From the IMG/VR virus record IMGVR_UViG_3300009161_000031, positions 1 through 64,000 of that record: a stretch of DNA of 64,000 nt; one strand, given 5' to 3'. The stretch comes from a virus. Position 1 is the first letter of the stretch. Every line of letters begins with the position of its first letter. Made by a program: the position numbers and the translations under genes. Of this stretch, positions 55,114 to 62,131 are shown piece by piece. The notes beneath the pieces were generated by a model. It was given only the letters and a program-made list of their open reading frames with translations, searched no databases and was not told the DNA's origin.

Positions 55114-55332
55114 TTACTTAGTATAGAAAAGACCGCTCGGCCCCTGAGGACCCGTAGGTCCAATCGGACCAGTAACATATTCAATTTTATCAGAAATAGT
55201 TGCTGGAATATTGTTTATATTCGAACGGCTATCTACATATATAAAAATACCAACTGCAACAATAATTAAAAGAAGCGCTATTGTTAATACATCGTTTAGA
55301 CGTTCACTGTTATAGAGTAACCAGTTTTTCAT
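55114..55332 (-). CDS. Membrane protein with collagen-like tail (72 aa)
   Basis: AAAGGATG before the ATG. One membrane helix (VLTIALLLIIVAVGIFIYV) and an outer segment ending GPIGPTGPQGPSG, four Gly-x-Pro-type triplets. Could trimerise at the cell surface. Its stop is 5 nt before the methyltransferase TTG. Confidence 0.75.
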   Translation of the reverse strand: MKNWLLYNSERLNDVLTIALLLIIVAVGIFIYVDSRSNINNIPATISDKIEYVTGPIGPTGPQGPSGLFYTK

Positions 55333-55350
55333 ATTTCCATCCTTTGTCTA

Positions 55351-55698
55351 TCAGGGCATATAAGCTTTTGCATACCCTTTTACTATCATATGACTATTGA
55401 CAGATCGACCTTGAAGGTGGGGGAACAATAGTTCGTCTAAAACAAGCGTTCCTAGGATGCGCCCATATTTCTCTGTCTTGTCTTTCGATGATTTCAAAAT
55501 TACAGGTGTCCCAACGGGGATAAGTTCTTTGAGGTAAGTCTTGGAAACTATGCCCTCGGGGGTAGAAATTTCTGGAGCATTGATTCCAATAAGTCTAACA
55601 GGTGTCTTGCGCAATATGACATTAAAACCTAAATCAATGTCTAATTTTACTGTATCCCCATCAGTTACTGAAGCAACAGTTGCGTAATACTCATACAT
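55351..55698 (-). CDS. Staphylococcal nuclease-like nuclease
   Basis: 115 residues. VTDGDTVKLDID (D20, D22), VRLIGINAPE (R35, E43) and KYGRILGTL keep the SNase catalytic pattern. No signal peptide, so probably cytoplasmic; might degrade host or invading nucleic acid. ATG overlaps the stop of the upstream gene. Confidence 0.87.
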   Translation of the reverse strand: MYEYYATVASVTDGDTVKLDIDLGFNVILRKTPVRLIGINAPEISTPEGIVSKTYLKELIPVGTPVILKSSKDKTEKYGRILGTLVLDELLFPHLQGRSVNSHMIVKGYAKAYMP

Positions 55699-55961
55699 TA
55701 CTGAGCAGCGCGCCAGATTGTCTTGCGGAAAGGCCAGCGGCCTTTAGCAAATTCTGTAATCCGTTCGGCTTCATTGTCCTCGTTGATTACGTCAATAGTT
55801 TCAGTCTGAGGGAAAGTGCTCAAGAGTCTGGTGATTGCGTAGTTGCGAGTCTTAAAACCTTCTTCGCTGGCTCCAACTGTCTTCCAGTTTCCACCACGAG
55901 CAACAAAACGCCACTCTCCTGCATTGTCTGTGTATACCTGTGCATTGCGTACTCTAATCAT
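55698..55961 (-). CDS. Hypothetical 87-aa basic protein (leaderless)
   Basis: The ATG at 55961 lies 7 nt after TATAAT and has no ribosome site. MIRVRNAQVYTDNAGEWRFVARGGNWKTV forms a beta-rich YegP/DUF1508-like start (W-R-x-x-A-x-N-G type), followed by a basic tail. The domain guess is tentative. Confidence 0.72.
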   Translation of the reverse strand: MIRVRNAQVYTDNAGEWRFVARGGNWKTVGASEEGFKTRNYAITRLLSTFPQTETIDVINEDNEAERITEFAKGRWPFRKTIWRAAQ

Positions 55962-55967
55962 ATTGAG

Positions 55968-55976
55968 ATTATAGCA
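55968..55976 (-). promoter_or_regulatory. Leaderless-type extended -10 promoter
   Basis: TGCTATAAT on the - strand, box ends 6 nt before the ATG. Confidence 0.72.
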
Positions 55977-56151
55977 CATCAAATTTGGGATTTAGGTGAT
56001 TGCAACCACAATTCTTTGGAGAATGTTTTACCAACTTTGACAACTCATTATTCTTAACGGTCAAAATCTGGACATTATTCTCCAATTCAGCAATTTCTCG
56101 CTTCAACATAAGAATTTCAGTGTAACTGGTAGCAAAAATATCTTGATTCAT
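55969..56151 (-). CDS. Coiled-coil protein (60 aa)
   Basis: AAGGAG before the ATG. Heptad-like helix (YTEILMLKREIAELENNVQILTVKNNEL) and a short CGCNHLNP end with potential metal ligands. TAATG junction with the gene before. Confidence 0.7.
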   Translation of the reverse strand: MNQDIFATSYTEILMLKREIAELENNVQILTVKNNELSKLVKHSPKNCGCNHLNPKFDVL

Positions 56152-56258
56152 TATTTCTCCTTGTCGCACAATAGACCAAAATTGGCAATAGCCCACAATA
56201 TACATAGAATGCCAATGTAGGAAACTCCAAAAAATATCTCCCAAAAAATATCACTCAT
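56151..56258 (-). CDS. Membrane microprotein (35 aa)
   Basis: ATG at 56258. Mostly one membrane helix (EIFFGVSYIGILCILWAIANFG) with a charged end. Coupled to the coiled-coil gene by TAATG. Confidence 0.6.
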   Translation of the reverse strand: MSDIFWEIFFGVSYIGILCILWAIANFGLLCDKEK

Positions 56259-56571
56259 CGTCTTCATCCTCATCTGCATCGGGGTCTTCATAATCCTCTG
56301 GAAAGGCGCTCCAGAATTTTCCAAGATTTTTCATCCTAAACTCTTCATCCCACATATAGGGTAGAGCTTCTTCGTTTGCATCTGAGTTAAACATGTAGTT
56401 TACTTCACGAGCTATCTTTAAATCGACAAGCATCTGACGCTGAAGAATATTTACAATAATCTGCCAAGATAGAGCATTATCTAAATGACGGGCAGTCTCA
56501 ACTATCTCAAGAAGAGATTCGCCATTATCCAACCAAGGAGGTACCCAATCACCAATCTGTGAATCGCCCAT
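56251..56571 (-). CDS. Hypothetical 106-aa acidic protein
   Basis: Helical with Trp-rich start (GDWVPPWLDNGESLL) and an almost all-acidic end (PEDYEDPDADEDEDDE). Overlaps the next gene by 8 nt. Unknown. Confidence 0.7.
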   Translation of the reverse strand: MGDSQIGDWVPPWLDNGESLLEIVETARHLDNALSWQIIVNILQRQMLVDLKIAREVNYMFNSDANEEALPYMWDEEFRMKNLGKFWSAFPEDYEDPDADEDEDDE

Positions 56572-56778
56572 TTAGAAAGAGTCATCCTCGTCGTCCTCAT
56601 GTCTTGCACCGTTGACAAGATGATCTCGCATAATTTCTAGGGCACCATTCAACATGCCATATATAGCCCAACCTTCAGAGAAACTGCCGATGTCGTAATC
56701 GATTTCGAGGTCGCCTGTTTCTTCATCTAGTGTGATGGTAACAATCTTGATGTCAGGCATTCCGTCTAATCGTTGCAT
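56572..56778 (-). CDS. Hypothetical 68-aa acidic protein
   Basis: ATG at 56778 chosen because GGAGG lies 5 nt upstream. IKIVTITLDEETGDLEIDYDIG is a beta hairpin, followed by a helix and an acidic tail. Unknown. Confidence 0.7.
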   Translation of the reverse strand: MQRLDGMPDIKIVTITLDEETGDLEIDYDIGSFSEGWAIYGMLNGALEIMRDHLVNGARHEDDEDDSF

Positions 56779-56888
56779 CGGTTCCTCCAAACTGGACTTG
56801 CTTTTCTTTGTCTCGCTTTGGTCTATATACAAACTTCGTGTTCTGCCGTCTAGCCTCGGGACTAAAAGACTCATTAATATCATTGATA

Positions 56889-57590
56889 TTAACGAATAGA
56901 GATGTTGTAGACCATAAGCGAGCGAGACTTGGGTCCCACAATACCATCAGGCACGAGCCTCCAGAACCGTTGAAAATCTTTGGTCGCCGCAGTGGTTTGC
57001 GGGCCGAAGGAACCATCTCCAATAAGATGTGTCCCATTGGCATAGTTCAACGCACACTGCCAATACTTGACCTCTTCATTTTGGGACCCTCCCTTAAGAA
57101 TAGGACCATCTTTAACTTTATTAATAAGATCACCTTTAAGAACATCACTCGCTTTAATTTGCGGGACATTATATGTAACACCAGGAACGAGGCATGCATT
57201 AGTCCAAGGACGATTATAAGCAGACCAGGAGCCAACACCATATGCTGTTCCGCGGGCTTCTGCGGTACTACCATTCCCTAGCGATATGGCTACATGCCCA
57301 GAAGGACCATACCCAGAGTATCCGCTGTTCGCTCCCATAAAGAGCAATGCTCCGGGAGTATGGATAGCTTGGTCGATAGAGATTAACGTATGGTTATCTC
57401 TTCCCATGATTGCTTGATTCCAACTCCCATTCGGAAGTGATACCCCATTTCGACCAAAAACCCAATGGGTATATCCAGAACAATCAAAAGAACGAGGATT
57501 ACGAACTGAAACAGCAGGGGCAGACGCATAGACATATGGCTTCCCGAACTGAGATCTTGCTGTATCAACAATTTGATTTGGTGTTGTCAT
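56889..57590 (-). CDS. Endolysin: NlpC/P60 peptidase with binding domain
   Basis: 233 residues, AGGAGAA before the ATG. NlpC/P60 domain with SFDCSGYTHWVF (C37), GPSGHVAISLG (H99) and a downstream polar residue; C-terminal peptidoglycan-binding domain from ~160 (KYWQCALNYANGTHLIGDGSFGPQTTAATKDFQRF). It should cleave peptide stems of the wall. No signal peptide, so a holin is needed. Confidence 0.93.
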   Translation of the reverse strand: MTTPNQIVDTARSQFGKPYVYASAPAVSVRNPRSFDCSGYTHWVFGRNGVSLPNGSWNQAIMGRDNHTLISIDQAIHTPGALLFMGANSGYSGYGPSGHVAISLGNGSTAEARGTAYGVGSWSAYNRPWTNACLVPGVTYNVPQIKASDVLKGDLINKVKDGPILKGGSQNEEVKYWQCALNYANGTHLIGDGSFGPQTTAATKDFQRFWRLVPDGIVGPKSRSLMVYNISIR

Positions 57591-57600
57591 TATTCTCCTT

Positions 57601-57762
57601 TTACCATGTCACTTGACATTGGCTACAACGATAGTGTTCCCAAAGTACAGGAAACTCACATTTACATTTATCTGACTCCTCATCACAAAGAATGCAATGA
57701 TGAGACTGTTTACCCATTTTACCGCAATTCCAGCAAATGAGCAAGTGCTCAAATACTGACAT
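57601..57762 (-). CDS. Zinc-ribbon protein (53 aa)
   Basis: ATG at 57762, overlapping the preceding gene by 14 nt. CWNC, CILC, CKC and CSQC pairs give seven to eight Cys, enough for two zinc sites. Unknown. Confidence 0.65.
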   Translation of the reverse strand: MSVFEHLLICWNCGKMGKQSHHCILCDEESDKCKCEFPVLWEHYRCSQCQVTW

Positions 57763-57928
57763 AGTCGGTATATTCAAAAAGTTCCATTTGAACATATCCT
57801 TGCTGAACAAATAAAGTGGCACATTGCTTATGCACTATCCGATTGCCTGTATTTAATAAACACCATGATATCCTGTTTTCAACTCTAAGACCACACAAAT
57901 TACAGAAAAAATCTGTAAGGGGTATCAC
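57749..57928 (-). CDS. Zinc-binding protein (59 aa)
   Basis: GTG overlaps the stop of the upstream gene. CNLCG near 9-13 and HKQC near 33-36 suggest a zinc finger. Unknown. Confidence 0.62.
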   Translation of the reverse strand: MIPLTDFFCNLCGLRVENRISWCLLNTGNRIVHKQCATLFVQQGYVQMELFEYTDYVSI

Positions 57929-58245
57929 TTATTTAAGCCAGTCTCTTTTTTTTTATCAAGGCTTATCATATATAGAACTAGATATCCAATGAGATCAATG
58001 ATAACATCTTCGTCTTCATCCGACTGACTAGAGGCAACCCGAGAAATCTTGTCATCAATTCGGACCTTAAGCTGCTCTGCGGGATCAGCCTTAGAGAAGA
58101 TTCGCACTGGCGAGAGGGCAGAGTCGCCATAGCGACGATTTTTCTCAATCAACAATGCTTCTATCTTATCTAGAGTAGCAATAATTGCATATTGAGTATC
58201 AGTCTTAAGACCGTTAACATAACCTACTGAATAATCAGACAGCAT
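57925..58245 (-). CDS. DUF1599-like protein (106 aa)
   Basis: LIEKNRRYGDSALSPVRIFSKADPAEQLKVRIDDKISRV ... DEDVIIDLIGYLVLYMI matches the DUF1599/nucleotide-modification-associated pattern (K-N-x-x-Y-G, D-D-K-x-x-R, D-L-x-x-Y). Such proteins accompany nucleotide metabolism in phages. Role unproven. Confidence 0.78.
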   Translation of the reverse strand: MLSDYSVGYVNGLKTDTQYAIIATLDKIEALLIEKNRRYGDSALSPVRIFSKADPAEQLKVRIDDKISRVASSQSDEDEDVIIDLIGYLVLYMISLDKKKETGLNK

Positions 58246-58540
58246 TGCGTTTACCTTGTCTTTTAAAGAAACGAAGAAGCATTTTATACAATAAACTTTC
58301 AGCTTCTGGCGATGAATAGTATACTCTCATATATGCATAATGAGTAATATTGTCTAAAAACACACAATCATCATTGTGACATTGATATATTACTTTAAAA
58401 TCCATAGGGTTGTTTTCAATATGGCAAGTGGTTTCAATAATCAACGCCTGCTCACAATGTGGGCAGTATCTATCTGGATAAGGAAATCCGGGGATTCTAT
58501 GCGGAATGGCAATTCCGCCATTGTCAAGTATTGAACCCAT
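58235..58540 (-). CDS. Zinc-finger protein (101 aa)
   Basis: CPHC near 26-29 and a second pair (CHND-DC) near 53-59 form the ribbon; basic C-terminal helix (LLRFFKRQGKRNAV). Overlaps the DUF1599-like gene by 11 nt. Confidence 0.7.
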   Translation of the reverse strand: MGSILDNGGIAIPHRIPGFPYPDRYCPHCEQALIIETTCHIENNPMDFKVIYQCHNDDCVFLDNITHYAYMRVYYSSPEAESLLYKMLLRFFKRQGKRNAV

Positions 58541-58748
58541 TATCAAAAATCTCCAAGAGTTGCTCCATTTTATATTTTGCAGTTGTTATTCCCAATATCA
58601 AACTTTTAAATTCTTCAATCTCAACATCCCGATCTGGAATGGATAGAAAAAAAGTTGATAGATAATCATCGTTATCTTTAAATACCTTTACAGATATTGC
58701 AAGGCTATTATCTGTTTCAATATGATCAGCTGAGGAAAATTCACTCAC
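58524..58748 (-). CDS. Hypothetical 74-aa protein
   Basis: GTG start overlapping the upstream stop by 8 nt. Alpha-beta, acidic. Unknown. Confidence 0.66.
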   Translation of the reverse strand: MSEFSSADHIETDNSLAISVKVFKDNDDYLSTFFLSIPDRDVEIEEFKSLILGITTAKYKMEQLLEIFDNGFNT

Positions 58749-58926
58749 TGGAGAATGTTCCTTTAACTACCGTGTAAACCAACCTTGCAGTCAGTAAAGC
58801 GCTGATGGTTAAAGAATATGAAATTTTATATTGAAGAGCCCCTAGGGTTAACATTGTGATCCATGCCACAAAAAATACATATAGCAAATATGATATTGCA
58901 ATTGCCGCTACATTAGGTTTTTCCAT
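58741..58926 (-). CDS. Small membrane protein (61 aa)
   Basis: Two membrane helices (VAAIAISYLLYVFFVAWITML and SYSLTISALLTARLVYTVV). The ATG is 7 nt after TGATAGGAT, but AGGA also lies in ribosome-site distance, so the message may be leaderless or not. Holin candidate near the endolysin. Confidence 0.72.
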   Translation of the reverse strand: MEKPNVAAIAISYLLYVFFVAWITMLTLGALQYKISYSLTISALLTARLVYTVVKGTFSSE

Positions 58927-58932
58927 ATTTAA

Positions 58933-58941
58933 ATCCTATCA
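58933..58941 (-). promoter_or_regulatory. Leaderless-type extended -10 promoter
   Basis: TGATAGGAT on the - strand; box ends 6 nt before the ATG. Confidence 0.5.
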
Positions 58942-58972
58942 TATTTAGTAGTACAAAATGAATAATTGCAAA

Positions 58973-59341
58973 TTAATCTTCAATAGGGTGTTGCTGAATT
59001 TGCAGAGAGCCTGAAATTTTGTCTTGATTGATAGATAGTCTATCTACACATATCTGAAGGTGCCTAATTTCAGTAGTAAGTTTTTTGTTACTTTCGTCAC
59101 ATCTGTACATCTCTGCTCTAATGGCATCTAACGCATTCTGGAGTCTAGTGACTTCTGTTTGAAGATTCTGAACAACATCGTTATACGCTGCAAACAGAGT
59201 TGTGTCGGCTTCTACTTCAACTTTTTCTTTTACCCCACGCCAATTTATAATGGAAGAAATTGCGGCTACAATAATAGAACTGCTGGCTGCAATAATCGCG
59301 ACATTTGTGGTTGACATAGCTGCGAAAAAGAGGTGTGACAT
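58973..59341 (-). CDS. Membrane-anchored coiled-coil protein (122 aa)
   Basis: N-terminal membrane helix (TTNVAIIAASSSIIVAAISSII) and a long coiled coil (YNDVVQNLQTEVTRLQNALDAIRAEMYR...). Spanin- or holin-like accessory protein by topology. Leaderless promoter upstream, no ribosome site. Confidence 0.76.
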   Translation of the reverse strand: MSHLFFAAMSTTNVAIIAASSSIIVAAISSIINWRGVKEKVEVEADTTLFAAYNDVVQNLQTEVTRLQNALDAIRAEMYRCDESNKKLTTEIRHLQICVDRLSINQDKISGSLQIQQHPIED

Positions 59342-59347
59342 AGATAA

Positions 59348-59356
59348 ATTATGACA
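59348..59356 (-). promoter_or_regulatory. Leaderless-type extended -10 promoter
   Basis: TGTCATAAT on the - strand; box ends 6 nt before the ATG at 59341. Confidence 0.65.
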
Positions 59357-59365
59357 TAGATATTG

Positions 59366-60046
59366 CTATACAGCAACCCTGCCAAATTCAAGAAATGACT
59401 GGTGAGTGACTGGCATAATTTGACTAAAAAGATATTCTATGGCTGAAGCAAACTCTCTGATTTCAAGCATGGCTTCTGGGGCATTTCTAAGGGAGACAAA
59501 GTTCATTAAACTTCTAGCATTGATGCTCCAATAAAATTCTGTATAAGTTCCTACTGGGAGAACAATGCGAGCAATTTCTTTTGCTACGCCTTGAGCCAGA
59601 AGTTGCTTGTAAGTTTGATGAGCAAAATCATAAACTTCTTGAACTTGACGTTGACTAAAACCTACCTGTCCAGTGGAGTCGTCCATTGGTTCAAAAGTAT
59701 AAGAACCAGGCTTCCCTGTTTGAGTTCTAAAGTGATCTATTTCTGGCATATAAAATTCTGACTCTGAAACAGAGTAACGCATGCTGAACTCATTGAAACT
59801 TCCGATCCGATGACGCATCCATTCTCTAGCTACGAAGATTGGGGTCTTGATATGAAATCTGAAAAAGTTATGTTCAAATGGAGTCCCGTGACGATTTTTC
59901 ATCAGAAATTTTATCAGTCCAACGTCAGATTCATCCATGAAATCTTTTTTCTGACCGAACGATACGCGCGCGGCATTCACTACGCTAAGATCAGTAGCCT
60001 CATAGCCATCTAGCCTTACAAAACCCTTATGTATATCTATCTTCAT
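59366..60046 (-). CDS. thyX: Flavin-dependent thymidylate synthase
   Basis: 226 residues with the ThyX signature RHRIGSFNEFSMRYS and the C-terminal R-x-x-x-N-FVSLR-N-APEAMLEIREFA region. It makes dTMP from dUMP with FAD, NADPH and methylene-tetrahydrofolate, completing the path started by the phage dCMP deaminase. AAGGAT lies 8-12 nt before the ATG. Confidence 0.95.
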   Translation of the reverse strand: MKIDIHKGFVRLDGYEATDLSVVNAARVSFGQKKDFMDESDVGLIKFLMKNRHGTPFEHNFFRFHIKTPIFVAREWMRHRIGSFNEFSMRYSVSESEFYMPEIDHFRTQTGKPGSYTFEPMDDSTGQVGFSQRQVQEVYDFAHQTYKQLLAQGVAKEIARIVLPVGTYTEFYWSINARSLMNFVSLRNAPEAMLEIREFASAIEYLFSQIMPVTHQSFLEFGRVAV

Positions 60047-60106
60047 TAGTAGTTAGTATCCTTAGAATGGAGGCCAGTCTATATCTAGCTGGCTAGCTAG
60101 TATAAG

Positions 60107-60135
60107 AGCAGAGTATCAGAGATTTTTGCTCGGCG
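60107..60135 (-). promoter_or_regulatory. Promoter candidate for thyX
   Basis: - strand TTGCGC, 17 bp, TACTCT in the gap upstream of thyX. Confidence 0.5.
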
Positions 60136-60169
60136 CAAGCGAAACGAGAATTTTTTTTTGTCAAACTAG

Positions 60170-60198
60170 TTGATCGGCTGGTTTGGAACTGCTATCAT
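60170..60198 (+). promoter_or_regulatory. Sigma70-type promoter
   Basis: TTGATC, 17 bp, TATCAT; ATG follows 8 nt after the box, near-leaderless. Confidence 0.6.
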
Positions 60199-60205
60199 TG
60201 CCTTG

Positions 60206-60328
60206 ATGGACAAGAGCGCTGCTATTCAAATTTTGTTAAATGAAATCAACAATACCGTCTTTCACGATGAGCGTACTTTGATTGTAGCAACCCGTATTTG
60301 GATGTCAAAAAACATACTCAATAATTAA
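60206..60328 (+). CDS. Hypothetical 40-aa protein
   Basis: First gene of the right-hand + strand group; no ribosome site, promoter directly upstream. Helical, MDKSAAIQILLNEINNTVF. Unknown. Confidence 0.58.
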   Translation: MDKSAAIQILLNEINNTVFHDERTLIVATRIWMSKNILNN

Positions 60329-60341
60329 CTGGAGATAAAAC

Positions 60342-60512
60342 ATGCAATTAAGTTTTTATAATACTGATGCATTTCAATATTCTGGAGTAATTGATATTCC
60401 AGACAATCTTGCTTTATCTATTGAAAAATTTGCAGAGCAAGCCGGATTAAATATAGAAGATTATATTATATATTTGCTTACAGCTCATTTTGAGTCTTTA
60501 ACTCAAGAATAA
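60342..60512 (+). CDS. Hypothetical 56-aa protein
   Basis: GGAGA before the ATG. Acidic, helical C-terminus (LSIEKFAEQAGLNIEDYIIYLL) that resembles a CopG/Arc-like helical pair without the basic strand. Unknown. Confidence 0.62.
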   Translation: MQLSFYNTDAFQYSGVIDIPDNLALSIEKFAEQAGLNIEDYIIYLLTAHFESLTQE

Positions 60513-60523
60513 AATAAACTGCT

Positions 60524-60826
60524 ATGTTAATAGACAATCAAAGAATAGTTTTTGAAAAAGAATTTGAAATCTCTGTTGCAAATGCAGCAAAAATGCTTGA
60601 CGGAGAATTTATTCCCGAAGGCACTGAAGATGCTTACCTAGACTGCTGGGAAGATATACACCATTGCGGTACCTGCATCACTCGCGAAGTTTTGAATACC
60701 GTTTGGCCCTCAGTGGAAAAATATATTGACTCCCTTGAGTTTATAATTAATCAATTAGATCCTTCCGATGTCTTGAGTGCGTTAAAAAAAAAGAAAGATA
60801 TGTTGACGCACCAGCTCCCTGAGTGA
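60524..60826 (+). CDS. Hypothetical 100-aa protein
   Basis: Acidic first half with C and H residues (CWEDIHHCGTC), helical C-terminus. No clear ribosome site. Unknown. Confidence 0.66.
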   Translation: MLIDNQRIVFEKEFEISVANAAKMLDGEFIPEGTEDAYLDCWEDIHHCGTCITREVLNTVWPSVEKYIDSLEFIINQLDPSDVLSALKKKKDMLTHQLPE

Positions 60827-60873
60827 TGTATGCTGCCTTGCAACATCCACACCACCCGCCCAAAGGGGACTAA

Positions 60874-61275
60874 GTGACTATCAATCAAGAAATATCAGAA
60901 TTTTTAATGACCGAGCTTGCTCAAACTCGTTGCGATTTTGAAGACGATAGTAGTTTTTCATATAGTGTAATTGTTAACATTGCAATTTTAGGAAATACTA
61001 TTTCCGAATCACTTATTGAATTGTATCTTGTGCCAATTAAAGATGTTATCTCTGAAGAGTTAATTATGGGTACTTTATCTTATTTTCATGGTGCGGAGTT
61101 ATTAGTTGTTGCTTGTGATTGCTCATCTAGAAATACAAAGTGTTTAGTTTCAGATATTGAGTCTACATCTTGGCATCTATTTGGCCGTGGAGAAAAAATA
61201 GCTAAATCAGAATTTTATGACAGAGCTGCTCTAGATATTTTAGAATTAAGAGAAAGTCTTTTTGACGGTGGATGA
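60874..61275 (+). CDS. Hypothetical 133-aa protein
   Basis: GTG start with AAAGGGGA. Mixed fold with hydrophobic strands and CDCSSRNTKC near 90. Unknown. Overlaps the next gene. Confidence 0.68.
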   Translation: MTINQEISEFLMTELAQTRCDFEDDSSFSYSVIVNIAILGNTISESLIELYLVPIKDVISEELIMGTLSYFHGAELLVVACDCSSRNTKCLVSDIESTSWHLFGRGEKIAKSEFYDRAALDILELRESLFDGG

Positions 61276-61501
61276 AATAAATTCTATTGCATCTGATTGG
61301 TTTATTGAGATGCATGAGTGTGGACATATTGTCCATTGGCCTAATGATTGGCCAGAAGGTCACGGACAATCTGCTCCTAGGTTTATAAACTCTGTAGTCA
61401 GATGTCCAGGTTGTTATAAGGGACCAAAGAATTGGTTTGAGTATAGGAGAGTCAAAGCTTTGGCTATTCGTCCAGATTTATTGGGTAACAGTAAAGTATA
61501 A
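61262..61501 (+). CDS. Zinc-binding protein (79 aa)
   Basis: TTG start (a GTG two codons on is possible). HECGHIVH near 14-21, further His and CPGC near 51-54 suggest one zinc site. Unknown. Confidence 0.66.
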   Translation: MTVDEINSIASDWFIEMHECGHIVHWPNDWPEGHGQSAPRFINSVVRCPGCYKGPKNWFEYRRVKALAIRPDLLGNSKV

Positions 61502-61526
61502 TCTTTGCTATATACTAAAACTGTGG

Positions 61527-61532
61527 TAACAT
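61527..61532 (+). promoter_or_regulatory. Leaderless-type -10 box
   Basis: TAACAT, ending 6 nt before the ATG at 61539; TTTGCT lies 17 bp upstream. Confidence 0.55.
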
Positions 61533-61538
61533 AGTCTC

Positions 61539-61673
61539 ATGGCTATTACTACAGGTACGATAGGAGCAGGCGGTGGGGGAATCAAAAATCCCCAGCAAGC
61601 ATCTTCTTCTAATAAACCAAAGGCAATAGATGTTACCCCTCAGAAGGTGTCTGTTGTTACAATTAAAAAATAG
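61539..61673 (+). CDS. Small Gly/Lys/Pro protein (44 aa)
   Basis: Starts AITTGTIGAGGGGIKNPQ; low-complexity and basic, ending VVTIKK. No ribosome site; leaderless promoter. Could be a minor virion or linker peptide. Unknown. Confidence 0.6.
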   Translation: MAITTGTIGAGGGGIKNPQQASSSNKPKAIDVTPQKVSVVTIKK

Positions 61674-61720
61674 TCGATAAGTTTTAGCTTATGCTAAAAT
61701 ATGCTTACTGATTAGGTTTG

Positions 61721-61763
61721 CATACCCCAATTGCTGGGGACTCCCCCGAATTGCTCGGGGACT
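61721..61763 (+). promoter_or_regulatory. Tandem leader hairpins
   Basis: CCCC-AATTGCT-GGGG and CCCCGA-ATTGC-TCGGGG side by side, sharing AATTGCT and GGGGAC, 14 nt before the ATG at 61777. They may stabilise the message or control translation. Confidence 0.5.
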
Positions 61764-61776
61764 TTGGAGAAATATT

Positions 61777-62034
61777 ATGGCTGCTTATGCTGGCATTAAA
61801 GTACTTTACAAGACAGAGGCAGGATTTATTCCTGCTACGACTGTAGCTCACCGTACAGGAGCAACTGCTGCTGCTTCGGTGATTGCTGATGTTGCTATTA
61901 GTGGTGCAACATTTGTTGACATCGTTACAACGGGCTATCAGCCCACTCGCATTACGGCTGCGCCTGTTGCTGCAGCGTCGACCTTTGCTGCTCGACTTAC
62001 GAATGCCGTTGGAAGCGTTTGGCTTCCTGCGTAA
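61777..62034 (+). CDS. Ala/Val/Thr-rich 85-aa protein
   Basis: TTGGAGAAA before the ATG. Alternating small hydrophobics (VIADVAISGATFVDIVTTGY) suggest a beta-rich virion component, such as a decoration protein; the double leader hairpin and a strong terminator fit high expression. Family not recognised. Confidence 0.7.
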   Translation: MAAYAGIKVLYKTEAGFIPATTVAHRTGATAAASVIADVAISGATFVDIVTTGYQPTRITAAPVAAASTFAARLTNAVGSVWLPA

Positions 62035-62063
62035 TTTAATTTAAGGTTCCGCTACCTTATGAG

Positions 62064-62090
62064 AAGCCCGCTGGAAACGGCGGGCTTTTC
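62064..62090 (+). terminator. Intrinsic terminator
   Basis: AAGCCCGC-8 nt-GCGGGCTT followed by TTC; 8-bp GC-rich stem. Confidence 0.82.
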
Positions 62091-62096
62091 TATGCC

Positions 62097-62125
62097 TTGA
62101 CTCAAAGTCATTTATTTGATAATAT
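62097..62125 (+). promoter_or_regulatory. Leaderless-type promoter
   Basis: TTGACT, 17 bp, TAATAT; box ends 6 nt before the ATG at 62132. Confidence 0.78.
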
Positions 62126-62131
62126 AGAGAT

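Noticed and set aside
56753-57043. Frame overlapping endolysin and the 68-aa gene
   Set aside because: No start codon with a ribosome site in the unoverlapped part; the 56778 start has GGAGG. The last 40 codons look protein-like, so it is the least certain rejection.
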